A stretch of 64,000 nt of DNA, taken from the NCBI RefSeq assembly GCF_014647415.1, contig NZ_BMPD01000002.1, forward strand, positions 400,324 through 464,323, given 5' to 3'. The notes beneath the pieces were generated by a model, which was not told the DNA's origin, ran no database searches, and saw only the letters and a program-made list of their open reading frames with translations. Position 1 is the stretch's first letter, and every line of letters starts with the position of its first letter. A program made the translations under genes and the position numbers. Shown here one piece after another: positions 19,225 through 28,034 of this stretch. Source of the stretch: Haloarcula sebkhae (GTDB lineage: Archaea; Halobacteriota; Halobacteria; Halobacteriales; Haloarculaceae).

Positions 19225-19713
19225 CTGGAATCGAAGGTGTGTCTCATGTTATTTACCATGCACATCTGCAAAGAATGATGAAACACTACATCACAATAAA
19301 TAGTCGGTAGTAATAGTAGAATTATGTGTCAGAGTTCGAGAGAACCTGAATGCTAATCAGGGAAAGAATCGTCGACAGAGCCGCTATCTATACCCACTTC
19401 TGACTCTCGATATATACAGCGTTGGGAACGTATTTCTTATTTGATTGCTTAATTGCAAACTCGCTCTGTATCGAGGCGGCTCGTTCACACCACGTCTTCG
19501 CGCTCCACACCGCCAATAGCGAGACGCAACTCAGAATCCCGACGTGCCAGTGGACATCAGAATCCCGACGAGTGGTTCGCATCCGGGACCCGCTTGGTGG
19601 CCGTTCACGGCTTTGGCGACTTGATTCCCACCACAAGGTCTGCGGAGCTACGTTCCGCGCTACTCGCCGTGACCGGCGGTTTGAAACGGCTTACATCCTT
19701 ACGGATGCGTAGT
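19225..19713. other. Non-coding stretch with a 14-bp direct repeat
   Basis: No convincing gene lies in these 489 bp. The first 230 bp are clearly AT-rich for this genome and contain the amylase promoter. A 14-bp direct repeat TCAGAATCCCGACG occurs at 19531-19544 and 19557-19570 (26-bp period). A short inverted repeat (GCGGA/TCCGC) lies near 19640-19656. It could be a degraded insertion or a regulatory region for the flanking divergent genes. Confidence 0.4.
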
Positions 19714-20130
19714 ATGGACGAGGACAGCCGTATCGTCGCACTGGACGAGGTACCTGATGACGGAACCTTTCTGTTCACTGTTCGCGACGGGTTCGACACC
19801 AAGGAAGCGATTATTGTCGAGTTGTCAGATGCAGTCGTCGCGTTCGAGAACTACTGTCCCCACTGGACGGATGTCCGATTGGACAAGGGTAGTGGAGCGA
19901 CGATCCGCAACGGGGAACTGGTGTGTGAGAAACACGGGGCGACGTTTGCATCCGATTCGGGACTGTGTAGCTACGGTCCCTGCGAAGGGGCGGTTCTGGA
20001 GGAAGTCGCTATCACCACCGAGGACGGTGACGTCTATCTGACCGACGAGCGCTACGAATTCGAAAATCAGGGACCGTCGGGCGACCACGACCTTTCATCG
20101 CGCGGTCGCATCGGCTTCTCCGGGAACTGA
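19714..20130 (+). CDS. Rieske [2Fe-2S] domain protein
   Basis: This is a 138-residue soluble Rieske-type ferredoxin. The cluster ligands are CPH (in ENYCPHWTDV) and CEKH (in VCEKHGATF), separated by about 28 residues, the C-x-H...C-x2-H pattern. No transmembrane segment or signal peptide is visible. Small Rieske proteins of this kind serve as electron carriers for oxygenases or reductases; a partner enzyme is not adjacent. The frame is open upstream to 19453, but the acidic, family-like sequence begins at the ATG at 19714. Confidence 0.87.
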   Translation: MDEDSRIVALDEVPDDGTFLFTVRDGFDTKEAIIVELSDAVVAFENYCPHWTDVRLDKGSGATIRNGELVCEKHGATFASDSGLCSYGPCEGAVLEEVAITTEDGDVYLTDERYEFENQGPSGDHDLSSRGRIGFSGN

Positions 20131-20167
20131 ACGCACAGAACCGGTGCCGCTGGGAGTCGGTCCTGTA

Positions 20168-20458
20168 TCAGCTGATCCGGTACGCCGGCTCCGAGACGGC
20201 CTCGCATTTGCACTCCGGACACCGGCTCGGTCGGTTCGTCAGGTCGTCGAAGTCCGTGAAGCCGCACTCCTCGCACTCGGGCGGCGCGACGAGAAGCTGT
20301 TCGTCGGTCGATTCCAGAGATTTCGAGATATGCTCTACGTGTGTGAGCGCGTCGCTGGTCTGTATCTCGAACTCGTTCGCGATTGTCCCGGCGGCCATCG
20401 CTTCGTCGCGTAGTTGGTCAGCGATGCGCTGGCGCGTCGTCCGACTTGCCTCGCGCAT
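20168..20458 (-). CDS. Winged-helix protein with C-terminal zinc ribbon
   Basis: This is a 96-residue putative transcription regulator. The N-terminal half (REASRTTRQRIADQLRDEAM, then TIANEFEIQTSDALTHVEHI) fits a helix-turn-helix. The C-terminal half contains CEECGF and CPECKC, two CxxC knuckles forming a zinc ribbon. A CTATAA box at 20482-20487 (minus strand) lies about 26 bp before the ATG at 20458, so this start gives a leaderless transcript; a second ATG at 20473 would leave too little space. It is divergent from the universal-stress gene at 20587. Confidence 0.8.
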   Translation of the reverse strand: MREASRTTRQRIADQLRDEAMAAGTIANEFEIQTSDALTHVEHISKSLESTDEQLLVAPPECEECGFTDFDDLTNRPSRCPECKCEAVSEPAYRIS

Positions 20459-20586
20459 GGGAGAAGTTGGCATCCGATTGTTATAGGCTTTGTTCTGTTC
20501 TTGTGGCACCACCGTCGCCGTCTCCTGGCCAGTTCCTCCATCCGCCACGATACTTTATCACCGACGGCGGTGAATAGCGACACCCG

Positions 20587-21453
20587 ATGTTCGACCGAAT
20601 ACTCGTTCCGACCGACGGCAGCCCCGGTTCCGAGCGCGCGTTTGAGGCCGCCGCGACGCTCGCAAGAACACACGACGCCACCGTTCACGTCCTTTCGGTC
20701 GTTGACGAGCACGGACCCACGGACGACTGGGATTACGACGGCGACTCCCCAGCAGCGGCCTTCATAGAATCCCAGGCCGACCACGTCGACACCGAGGACC
20801 TGTCCGTCACCGCCGCGGTCCGCGAGGGAGTTGTCCATGACGCGGTTCTCGACTACGCCGACGAGACCGACATCGATCTCATCGTCATGGGGACCCATGG
20901 TCGAACTGGCGTCCGGCGGTTCCTCCTGGGCAGCGTTACCGAAAAGGTCGTCCGTCTCGCCGACGTGCCAGTCCTCTCGGTCAAAGCCGACGCGGAGCCG
21001 GGAACCGTTTCGTTCGACGATATTCTGCTCCCAACCGACGGCAGTAGCGGCGCAGAGGCAGCGATTGAACCGACGGGCGCGCTCGCAAGCGTAACAGATG
21101 CCACCGTCCATCTCGTTTCGGTCGTTGACACGCGGTCGCTCGGTGTCGATGTCGGATCGGGCGTTATCGTCGACGAGCTGGAGTCAGTCGCGACGGATGC
21201 AGTCGAGAATACGTCCGACCGACTCTCCGAGATGGGGGTCGAAACCGTCGAGACAGCTATCGCGCACGGCGTCCCGTATCGGGCTATCCTCGACGCTATT
21301 GAGGAAGCTGATGCCGACCTCGTCGTCATCGGAACTCACGGCCGTACCGGCATCGACCGCTACCTACTGGGCAGCGTTGCCGAAAAGCTGGTCCGAACCT
21401 CGCCGGTGCCGGTGATGACTGTTCGAGCGTCGGACGCCGGTGAGGAGCAATAA
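20587..21453 (+). CDS. Tandem universal stress protein (two UspA domains)
   Basis: This is a 288-residue protein made of two UspA domains. The first starts MFDRILVPTDGSPGSERA and the second FDDILLPTDGSSGAEAA near residue 144. Each ends with the ATP-binding loop: GTHGRTGVRRFLLGSV in the first and GTHGRTGIDRYLLGSV in the second, both of the nucleotide-binding type. Such tandem proteins are common in haloarchaea and are linked to stress adaptation. A CTTTATC box lies about 30 bp before the ATG. A single-domain relative is at 38121. Confidence 0.92.
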   Translation: MFDRILVPTDGSPGSERAFEAAATLARTHDATVHVLSVVDEHGPTDDWDYDGDSPAAAFIESQADHVDTEDLSVTAAVREGVVHDAVLDYADETDIDLIVMGTHGRTGVRRFLLGSVTEKVVRLADVPVLSVKADAEPGTVSFDDILLPTDGSSGAEAAIEPTGALASVTDATVHLVSVVDTRSLGVDVGSGVIVDELESVATDAVENTSDRLSEMGVETVETAIAHGVPYRAILDAIEEADADLVVIGTHGRTGIDRYLLGSVAEKLVRTSPVPVMTVRASDAGEEQ

Positions 21454-21521
21454 CGCCGCTACCAGCGGCCTATCGTAGGGACGGCCAGCCGGTAAGACAG
21501 CACCGAACGGCGCTCGACTAA

Positions 21522-22157
21522 CTATCCGAAGTTTTCGACCTTCGCGTCGTCAGTGTTGACCCCAGCAGCTTCCAGCGCTTCCGTGGCGGCGTCGAGGAAG
21601 TCCGCGAAGCCGTAAATGAACACCTGCCCGCCGTCCTCGACGGCGTCGGCGACTGGCTCGGCCAGGGACTCCTCGCTGCCGATGACCGTGACGAGCGCTC
21701 CGGCCTCGGCGAGCGCGTCCAGCCGCTCCTCGTGGACCGGTGCATCGTCCTGATACACGACTGCGGCCTCGTTACCGTCGTCCAGCGCGCGCTCGGCGAT
21801 ACCGACGGCCGGACCGACACCGGAACCCCCGGCGAGAACGACAGCGCGACTCTCCCCTTCGTAGTAATCTGACCCGAACGGCCCGGCAATGCGGACACCG
21901 TCGCCCGCTTCGAGCGCGCCGAGCTGGGGGGCTAGTTCGCCGTCGGGGTCGATACCGACAGTGATCTCGAACGCCCCTTCGACTGTCGGCGAGGAGATCG
22001 TGTAGAACCGCGAGACGTCCTCCCCCTCAACGGGCAGGGTCAGCTTGACGAACTGACCTGGCTGTGCGTCGAAGGCGTCCGGTGTCTCGAAGTCGATCGC
22101 CACGGTATCCGGTCCGACATCCCGGACGGCAACCACGTCGAGGACTCGTTCATCCAT
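21522..22157 (-). CDS. FAD/NAD(P)-binding oxidoreductase (ferredoxin reductase fold)
   Basis: This is a 211-residue flavin reductase-like protein. The FAD domain carries DVSRFYTISSPT, the RxYS/T flavin-binding motif. The NAD(P) domain begins RAVVLAGGSGVGPAVGIAERAL and ends with a C-terminal strand rather than a 2Fe-2S domain. It is therefore the minimal two-domain ferredoxin-NADP reductase type, and probably shuttles electrons between NAD(P)H and an unidentified acceptor. The gene stands alone, convergent with the stress-protein gene and divergent from the korAB operon. Confidence 0.85.
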   Translation of the reverse strand: MDERVLDVVAVRDVGPDTVAIDFETPDAFDAQPGQFVKLTLPVEGEDVSRFYTISSPTVEGAFEITVGIDPDGELAPQLGALEAGDGVRIAGPFGSDYYEGESRAVVLAGGSGVGPAVGIAERALDDGNEAAVVYQDDAPVHEERLDALAEAGALVTVIGSEESLAEPVADAVEDGGQVFIYGFADFLDAATEALEAAGVNTDDAKVENFG

Positions 22158-22256
22158 ACTCGGGAGTTACCGTGACCGGGCAAGGGGGTTACGGTCGCGG
22201 AGTTTCACGTTCGTCGGCATCGATTGCCGGTGTTTTCCCACATACGGTGTATTATG

Positions 22257-22294
22257 CCGGTATCCGCTCGAAACTACACCGGTATTCACTCGAA
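22257..22294. repeat. Two 16-bp direct repeats upstream of korA
   Basis: CCGGTATCCGCTCGAA (22257-22272) and CCGGTATTCACTCGAA (22279-22294) match at 14 of 16 positions and are 22 bp apart centre to centre, about two helical turns. They lie 70-105 bp before the korA start and may be a dimeric regulator site for korAB or for the divergent reductase. Confidence 0.4.
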
Positions 22295-22362
22295 TGCGAG
22301 TAGTGCGCGCGCGGGCGGTTACGGAAGGCTTTTCCTACCACGCTGGCTACCCGAGGGATATA

Positions 22363-24123
22363 ATGCCAGAGGACCTGAACTGGGCCATCGGCGGCGAAGC
22401 CGGCGATGGAATCGACTCCACCGGGAAGATTTTCGCGCAGGCACTCTCCCGGGCTGGTCGACACGTCTTCACCTCAAAGGACTTCGCCTCCCGCATCCGT
22501 GGCGGGTACACTGCCTACAAGGTACGGACGTCAGTCGACCGCGTCGAGAGTGTCGTTGACCGCCTCGACATCCTGATTGCACTCACCGAGCGCACCATCC
22601 ACGAGAACGAGGACGAACTCCACGAGGACTCCGTCATCATCTACGACGGTGAGCGCTCGACGATGCAGGACGTGGAGGTTCCCGGCGACGCGACGGCACT
22701 CGAAGTACCGCTGAAACGGCTCGCCGAGGACGCGGGCGGGGCCATCATGCTCAACGTCGTTGCGCTGGGCGCGGCGTGTGAGGTCACCGGCTTCCCCATC
22801 GAGAACCTCGACGAAAGCCTGGAAAAGCGCTTCGGCGACAAGGGCGAGGCCATCGTCGAGAACAACAAGGAGGCCGCCCGGAAGGGCCAGCACTACGTCC
22901 AGGAGGAGTACGGCGAGTTCGACTACGACATGGAGACCACCGACGAGGACTACGTGCTCCTCAACGGCGACGAAGCCATCGGCATGGGCGCTATCGCCGC
23001 CGGCTGTCGCTTCTACGCCGGCTACCCCATCACACCGGCGACGGACGTGATGGAGTACATGACTGGCCGCGTCGACCAGTTCGGCGGCAAGGTCGTTCAG
23101 GCCGAGGACGAACTCTCGGCCATCAATATGGCACTGGGCGCGGCCCGCGCCGGTGCCCGAGCCATGACCGCAACGTCCGGTCCGGGTATCGACCTGATGA
23201 CCGAGACGTTCGGGCTGGTCGCCACCAGCGAGACGCCGCTGGTCATCTGTGACGTGATGCGTTCCGGTCCCTCGACCGGGATGCCGACCAAGCAGGAACA
23301 GGGCGACCTCAACATGACGCTGTACGGCGGCCACGGCGAGATTCCGCGGTTCGTCGTCGCGCCGACGACCGTCTCGGAGTGCTTCTGGAAGACCGTCGAG
23401 GCGTTCAACCTCGCCGAGAAGTACCAGACCCCGGTCTTCCTCGTCTCGGACCTCGCGATGGCCGTGACGGAACAGACCTTCTCGCCAGAGACCTTCGACA
23501 TGGACGAGGTCGAAATCGACCGCGGGAAGGTCGTCGACGAGAACGAAATCGACACCTGGCTGGACGAGAAGGGCCGCTTCCAGGCCCACTTTGCGGCCGC
23601 CGACGGGGTCTCGCCGCGTGCATTCCCCGGCACGACCGACGGCGCACACATGACGACCGGCCTCGAACACGACGAACTCGGTCGCCGGACCGAAGACACG
23701 GACGTGCGTATCGAGCAGGTCGACAAGCGCCAGCGGAAAGTCGAGACCGCCCGCGAGCAGGAGGACTTCGACTACCGCGAGTTCGGCGACCCCGACGCCG
23801 ACACGCTCGTCATCTCTTGGGGCTCCAACGAAGGGGCTCTGCGTGAGGGACTGACGCTGCTGGAGGAGGACGGCTACGATGTGCGGTTCCTCTCGGTGCC
23901 GTACATCTTCCCGCGGCCGGACCTCTCCGAAGAGATCGAAGCCGCAGAGGACGTCATCGTCGTCGAGTGTAACGCCACTGGCCAGTTCGCGGACGTCATC
24001 GAGCACGACGTCCTCGAACGGGTACAGCGAATCAACAAGTACAACGGCGTGCGGTTCAAAGCAGACGAACTGGCGACCGAGATCAAGCAAACGCTTGACA
24101 CACCCGCGGAGGCAACACAATGA
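22363..24123 (+). CDS. korA: 2-oxoacid:ferredoxin oxidoreductase, alpha (gamma-alpha fusion) subunit
   Basis: This is a 586-residue subunit. The N-terminal 190 residues are the gamma-type domain (AIGGEAGDGIDSTGKIF, FTSKDFASRIRGGYTAYKV). The alpha domain follows (GDEAIGMGAIAAGCRFYAGY, ITPATDVMEYM, MTATSGPGIDLM), with a C-terminal domain from about 470. With KorB it converts a 2-oxoacid, CoA and oxidised ferredoxin to acyl-CoA, CO2 and reduced ferredoxin; 2-oxoglutarate is the likely substrate by subunit size, pyruvate being the alternative. An upstream in-frame extension from 22294 is ignored because the family N terminus is MPEDLNWAIGG. It overlaps korB by 4 bp. Confidence 0.93.
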   Translation: MPEDLNWAIGGEAGDGIDSTGKIFAQALSRAGRHVFTSKDFASRIRGGYTAYKVRTSVDRVESVVDRLDILIALTERTIHENEDELHEDSVIIYDGERSTMQDVEVPGDATALEVPLKRLAEDAGGAIMLNVVALGAACEVTGFPIENLDESLEKRFGDKGEAIVENNKEAARKGQHYVQEEYGEFDYDMETTDEDYVLLNGDEAIGMGAIAAGCRFYAGYPITPATDVMEYMTGRVDQFGGKVVQAEDELSAINMALGAARAGARAMTATSGPGIDLMTETFGLVATSETPLVICDVMRSGPSTGMPTKQEQGDLNMTLYGGHGEIPRFVVAPTTVSECFWKTVEAFNLAEKYQTPVFLVSDLAMAVTEQTFSPETFDMDEVEIDRGKVVDENEIDTWLDEKGRFQAHFAAADGVSPRAFPGTTDGAHMTTGLEHDELGRRTEDTDVRIEQVDKRQRKVETAREQEDFDYREFGDPDADTLVISWGSNEGALREGLTLLEEDGYDVRFLSVPYIFPRPDLSEEIEAAEDVIVVECNATGQFADVIEHDVLERVQRINKYNGVRFKADELATEIKQTLDTPAEATQ

Positions 24124-24983
24124 GTTCCGACGTTCGCTTCACAGACTTCAAATCCGACAAGCAACCGACCTGGTGTCCCGGCTGCGGTGACTTCGGGACG
24201 ATGAACGGCATGATGAAGGCACTGGCAGAGACGGGCAACGACCCCGACAACACCTTCATCGTCGCCGGTATCGGCTGTTCCGGCAAGATCGGGACGTATA
24301 TGCACAGCTACGCGCTTCACGGCGTTCACGGCCGCGCCCTGCCGGTGGGCATCGGCGTGAAGATGGCCAACCCGGACCTCGAAGTGATGGTCTCGGGCGG
24401 CGACGGCGACGGCTACTCCATCGGTGCCGGCCACTTCATCCACGCCGTTCGCCGGAACGTCGACATGAGCTACGTCGTGATGGACAACCGCATCTACGGG
24501 CTAACGAAGGGGCAGGCCTCACCGACCTCGCGCGAGGACTTCGAGACCTCGACTTCGCCCGACGGACCGAACCAGCCGCCGGTCAACCCGAAGGCGCTGG
24601 CGCTGGCCTCCGGTGCGACGTTCATCGCGCAGTCGTTCTCCTCGAACGCGCAGCGACACGCCGAAATCGTCCAGAAGGCCGTCGAACACGACGGGTTCGG
24701 CTTCGTGAACGTCTACTCGCCGTGTGTGACGTTCAACGACGTGGACACCTACGACTACTTCCGCGACGCCATCGTGGACCTCGACGAGACCGACCACGAC
24801 CCGTCGGACCGCGACCAGGCCAAGGACAAGATCCTCGAAAGCGAGAAGGAGTACATGGGTGTCCTATATCAGGACGAGGACTCCGTTCCCTTCGAGGAGC
24901 GTGAGGGCGTCGAGGGCTCGATGGCCGAGATTCCGGACGGTGCGCCCGAGGGCGCGATGGACCTCGTCCGCGAGTTCTACTAG
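24120..24983 (+). CDS. korB: 2-oxoacid:ferredoxin oxidoreductase, beta subunit
   Basis: This is the 287-residue thiamine-diphosphate-binding subunit. The N terminus has WCPGCGDFGTMNGM, with the CxxC typical of the beta subunit. The TPP/Mg motif is GGDGDGYSIGAGHFIHAVRR, continuing to DNRIYGLTKGQ. The start overlaps the korA stop (ATGA), so the two chains are made stoichiometrically. Haloarchaea use ferredoxin-dependent rather than NAD-dependent dehydrogenases at this step. Confidence 0.94.
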   Translation: MSSDVRFTDFKSDKQPTWCPGCGDFGTMNGMMKALAETGNDPDNTFIVAGIGCSGKIGTYMHSYALHGVHGRALPVGIGVKMANPDLEVMVSGGDGDGYSIGAGHFIHAVRRNVDMSYVVMDNRIYGLTKGQASPTSREDFETSTSPDGPNQPPVNPKALALASGATFIAQSFSSNAQRHAEIVQKAVEHDGFGFVNVYSPCVTFNDVDTYDYFRDAIVDLDETDHDPSDRDQAKDKILESEKEYMGVLYQDEDSVPFEEREGVEGSMAEIPDGAPEGAMDLVREFY

Positions 24984-25242
24984 ACCACCTTTTTCAGCGT
25001 CGCCTTTCCTCGCGCGATCACAGAGCGCGCTGTGGGAAGGCTCCTCGAAAAACGTGGGCGAAAAAGGCCGGAATCGAGGATCGGCCTCGATTCCGGTGAA
25101 ACGGCGGCCTGCGGCCGCCGTATGCTGACCACTGTGATTTTTGACTCGCTGACCACCCGGCGACAGCACATTGGCTTTGGGACCGACGCCTACACAATAG
25201 AATCGGGTTTGGACCCATATGCGGGCATCCCTAACAACAGGT

Positions 25243-26613
25243 ATGCACGTCTTCTGGCACCAGCGGGACCTCCGGATACCGGATAACCGCGGACTGACTG
25301 CCGCCGCCGCAGACGAGGAAGTACTGCCGGTGTATGTTCTCGACACAGACCTGCTGTCGAAGGTCGGGAAGCGGCAGCGAGCCTTCCTGCTGGCCGGCGT
25401 CCGAGCGCTGAAACAGGCGTATCGGGACCACGGCGGGTATCTACTTGTCAGGAAGGGAAGCGCCGTCGAGGTGCTCTCAGATGTCGTTGACGAGTACGAT
25501 GCCGACCGGGTGTACTACAACGAACACTACCGGCCTGCACGGCGGAACCGACAGCGCCGCGTGGACGGGGAACTCCCGACGAAATCGCTGACAGACCTCG
25601 TGCTCGTCGACCCGGCGGGGCTCGATAGCCGGTACCAGAACCACAGTCGCTTCTACGACGACTGGCAGGCCCACCACAAGCTACCGCCGGTAGGACGTCC
25701 GGAAGGCGACTCGCTCGTCGACGTGTCGGACTCGACGACGGCCCCGAGCATCAAGACGGATATCGACTTGCCGACGCCCGGCTACGAGGGCGCACGGCAG
25801 CGGTATGACGACTTCCTCACCGGCGGCATCGAGACGTACAACGACACTCGGGATGATATGCGGGCTGCTGTCGAGCGGCCGAGCAGCGCTGTCTCGCGTA
25901 TGTCGCCGTACCTCGCGGCGGGGATGATCGGCATCCGCGAGATGTGGCGGGACGCGTCCGACCGACATACGGAAGCCACCGGTGACGCCCAGCGGAACAT
26001 CCAGAAGTACCGCTACGAGCTTTCGTGGCGCGAACAGAGCTATCACCTGCTGTACCACAACCCGACGCTGCTGTCGGAGAACTACAAGTCGTTCCCGAAC
26101 CGCATCGAGTGGGAAAACGACGAGGACAACTTCGAGGCATGGAAGCGCGGCGAGACGGGGTATCCGTTCATCGACGCCGGGATGCGCCAGCTGGAACGGG
26201 AGGGGTACATCCACAACCGGCCGCGCCAGAACGTCGCGTCATTCCTCACGAAACACCTCCTCGTTGACTGGCGTGAGGGGGCGCGGCACTTCCGGAAGCG
26301 ACTGGTCGACCACGACCCGGCTAACAACGCCGCCAGCTGGCAGTGGACGGCCTCGACCGGGACCGACTCCGTGGACGTGCGAATCTTCGACCCGGTCGCA
26401 CAGATGAGCAAGTACGACAGCGGGGCGGACTACGTTACGGAGTACGTGCCGGAACTTCGTGACGTTCCGGCGAACAAAATCGTCGACTGGCCGACGCTCT
26501 CGGACGGCGAACGCGAGGACCTGGCCCCAAACTACTACCACCCAATCGTCGACCGGAACGCCGCCTACGAGCGGGCACAGCGCGTGTTCGAGACGGCGCT
26601 GGGGAAGCGCTAG
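25243..26613 (+). CDS. phr: Deoxyribodipyrimidine photolyase
   Basis: This 456-residue protein has the photolyase/cryptochrome architecture: an alpha/beta domain (FWHQRDLRIPDNRGL) for the antenna chromophore, a linker and a helical FAD domain. FAD-domain landmarks are LSWREQSYHLLYHNP, YPFIDAGMRQLEREGYIHNR, RQNVASFLTKHLLVDW and NNAASWQWTASTGTD. It repairs UV-induced cyclobutane dimers using light, which is important for a sun-exposed halophile. The frame extends upstream to 25219, but the ATG at 25243 gives the usual N terminus. Confidence 0.94.
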   Translation: MHVFWHQRDLRIPDNRGLTAAAADEEVLPVYVLDTDLLSKVGKRQRAFLLAGVRALKQAYRDHGGYLLVRKGSAVEVLSDVVDEYDADRVYYNEHYRPARRNRQRRVDGELPTKSLTDLVLVDPAGLDSRYQNHSRFYDDWQAHHKLPPVGRPEGDSLVDVSDSTTAPSIKTDIDLPTPGYEGARQRYDDFLTGGIETYNDTRDDMRAAVERPSSAVSRMSPYLAAGMIGIREMWRDASDRHTEATGDAQRNIQKYRYELSWREQSYHLLYHNPTLLSENYKSFPNRIEWENDEDNFEAWKRGETGYPFIDAGMRQLEREGYIHNRPRQNVASFLTKHLLVDWREGARHFRKRLVDHDPANNAASWQWTASTGTDSVDVRIFDPVAQMSKYDSGADYVTEYVPELRDVPANKIVDWPTLSDGEREDLAPNYYHPIVDRNAAYERAQRVFETALGKR

Positions 26614-26642
26614 TCGGTTCGAGAGCGTTGCTGACGCCGTTT

Positions 26643-26852
26643 TCAGTCCTTGTTGACCATCACTTCGCTGGCCTTGATGACTGCCGACACCTCGTCGCCT
26701 TCTGCGAGGTCGAGCCGGTCCGCGGACCCGCGTGTGATCGTCGACGTGACCGTCTCGCCGCCGTCCAGTTCGATGACCACCTCGGCCATCACTTCATCCA
26801 TCGTCACTGAACGAATCGTCCCGCTGAGGTTGTTCCGGGCACTGAGTGCCAT
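26643..26852 (-). CDS. TOBE/Mop-domain molybdate-binding protein
   Basis: This is a 69-residue single TOBE (molbindin) domain: SARNNLSGTIRSVTMDEVMA at the start, DGGETVTSTITRGSADRLDL in the middle and SAVIKASEVMV at the end. Stand-alone domains of this type bind molybdate or tungstate oxyanions as oligomers, for storage or as part of regulators. No molybdate transporter is nearby, so the role is inferred from the fold. Confidence 0.88.
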   Translation of the reverse strand: MALSARNNLSGTIRSVTMDEVMAEVVIELDGGETVTSTITRGSADRLDLAEGDEVSAVIKASEVMVNKD

Positions 26853-26935
26853 GCGAACTGGTTAGATGTACAATAGTAATACAGTTGTCATCCCGGGGAG
26901 TATGGTCGCGAGACTGGCAAGTGGTCTCCGTATAA

Positions 26936-27418
26936 TCACGACCGGGACGCGAACAGCCACGCTGCCACCGCGACGGTTCCGGTGACGCCCGTGAGCCAGA
27001 TATCCGTACTCAGGTACAGCCCCGGGGTCGGCGGGTGGTACTGTGTCAGTGGCCACAGTACTTCGTACGACCGCCCAGAGGCCTTCAGCAGAAGTGCATC
27101 GGCAAACAGGTGGCTGGCCGCCCCGAGCGACAGCAGGCCGAACACGCGCCGTCGGTCTGAGCGGTTCACGATGACCGTCCCTACGAGGACGGCGACGAAC
27201 GCGCCGCCGAGCGTGTGGACGCCAAGCCAGTCGAACGGGAGATCCAGCGCCGCCTCGACGGCCGCAGCGTCCACAAGAATCTTGATCTTCGCCATATCCG
27301 GGATGAACGCACCGGCCATCCCCACAGTGACGTACTCGCCGGTGAGCCAGTCATACCTGAGTGAGAGGAGAGTACAGACGGTGAACGCGATGAAGGCATG
27401 CGAGAGCAGGTCCGGCAT
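26936..27418 (-). CDS. Membrane-bound metal-dependent hydrolase (DUF457-like)
   Basis: This is a 160-residue membrane protein starting MPDLLSHAFIAFTVCTLL, with the early His typical of this family, GAFIPDMAKI as the acidic motif, and SHLFADALLL with a further His/Asp pair. Four hydrophobic helices are visible. The ATG at 27418 is preferred because it overlaps the stop of the upstream gene by 1 bp and gives the family N terminus; the longer frame to 27544 would read through that gene. It is related in type to the protein at 2738. Confidence 0.75.
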   Translation of the reverse strand: MPDLLSHAFIAFTVCTLLSLRYDWLTGEYVTVGMAGAFIPDMAKIKILVDAAAVEAALDLPFDWLGVHTLGGAFVAVLVGTVIVNRSDRRRVFGLLSLGAASHLFADALLLKASGRSYEVLWPLTQYHPPTPGLYLSTDIWLTGVTGTVAVAAWLFASRS

Positions 27419-27966
27419 CAGGCACGCACCTCCTGCATTCTTGTACGGAGCGCCTGTATCGGCCTGAGTGGCTCCTCTCGCCGACACAGTGCTCCTGTCT
27501 GCCAGTCCAGCCGCCAGCCACAGACCAGTCGCCCGAGGGTCCAAAAGCCAGCGAGGGCAGAAACGAGATACATCGCAGCGTAGTTCCGCGCCGGCACGCT
27601 CACGCTGTTCTCCGCGGTGACAGTCAGCTCCGGACCGAGCGTTCCGTACACCTGCAGCGATTCGCCTTCAGTGACGGCTGTGCCGACGTTCCGGACCGTA
27701 ATTGTGAATGTGCCGCTGTGGTACTCCCCGTTGGCAGCGTACTCGTACCCGACGGTGGTCTCGACTGGCTCCGTTCCGATGACAGTGCCGGTCACCTGGA
27801 CGGACTCGCCGACGTAGCTATCCGGATGCTGAGCCAACGAGTTTCCACCGGGGTAGTCGCCCATCGCTGGCGTGGGTGTAATCGTCCCTAGTCCGATCAT
27901 GAGTACGAATAACACGGCCAACAGTCCAGCGATAGCTGTAACCCTGCCCACCCGCGAGTGAAGCAT
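27418..27966 (-). CDS. Membrane-anchored protein with an OB-like extracytoplasmic domain
   Basis: This is a 182-residue protein of unknown function. It has a TM helix at about residues 10-30 and a beta-rich domain with YVGESVQVTGTVIGTEPVE and GTFTITVRNVG, ending in QVYGTLGPE. That pattern resembles an OB-fold of the CcmE/tOB type (GxxVxVxGxV). A second TM helix at about 131-150 leads to a basic cytoplasmic tail. It is translationally coupled to the DUF457-like gene by a 1-bp overlap. Confidence 0.7.
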   Translation of the reverse strand: MLHSRVGRVTAIAGLLAVLFVLMIGLGTITPTPAMGDYPGGNSLAQHPDSYVGESVQVTGTVIGTEPVETTVGYEYAANGEYHSGTFTITVRNVGTAVTEGESLQVYGTLGPELTVTAENSVSVPARNYAAMYLVSALAGFWTLGRLVCGWRLDWQTGALCRREEPLRPIQALRTRMQEVRA

Positions 27967-28034
27967 TCAGATTCCAGTGCGGGCGGTGGGATATAAATTC
28001 TGGCGCTTGGGTCGAGTTGGTGTCGCTCGTGCGC

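Noticed and set aside
19422-19712. Short frames in the amylase-Rieske gap resembling transposase remnants
   Set aside because: No transposase motif is recognisable and the composition is not protein-like; only the repeat and AT content are reported.
22531-24120. 529-residue frame antisense to korA
   Set aside because: It is a mirror of the korA coding strand with Val/Leu/Arg-rich composition and no motif; the + strand gene has strong family evidence.
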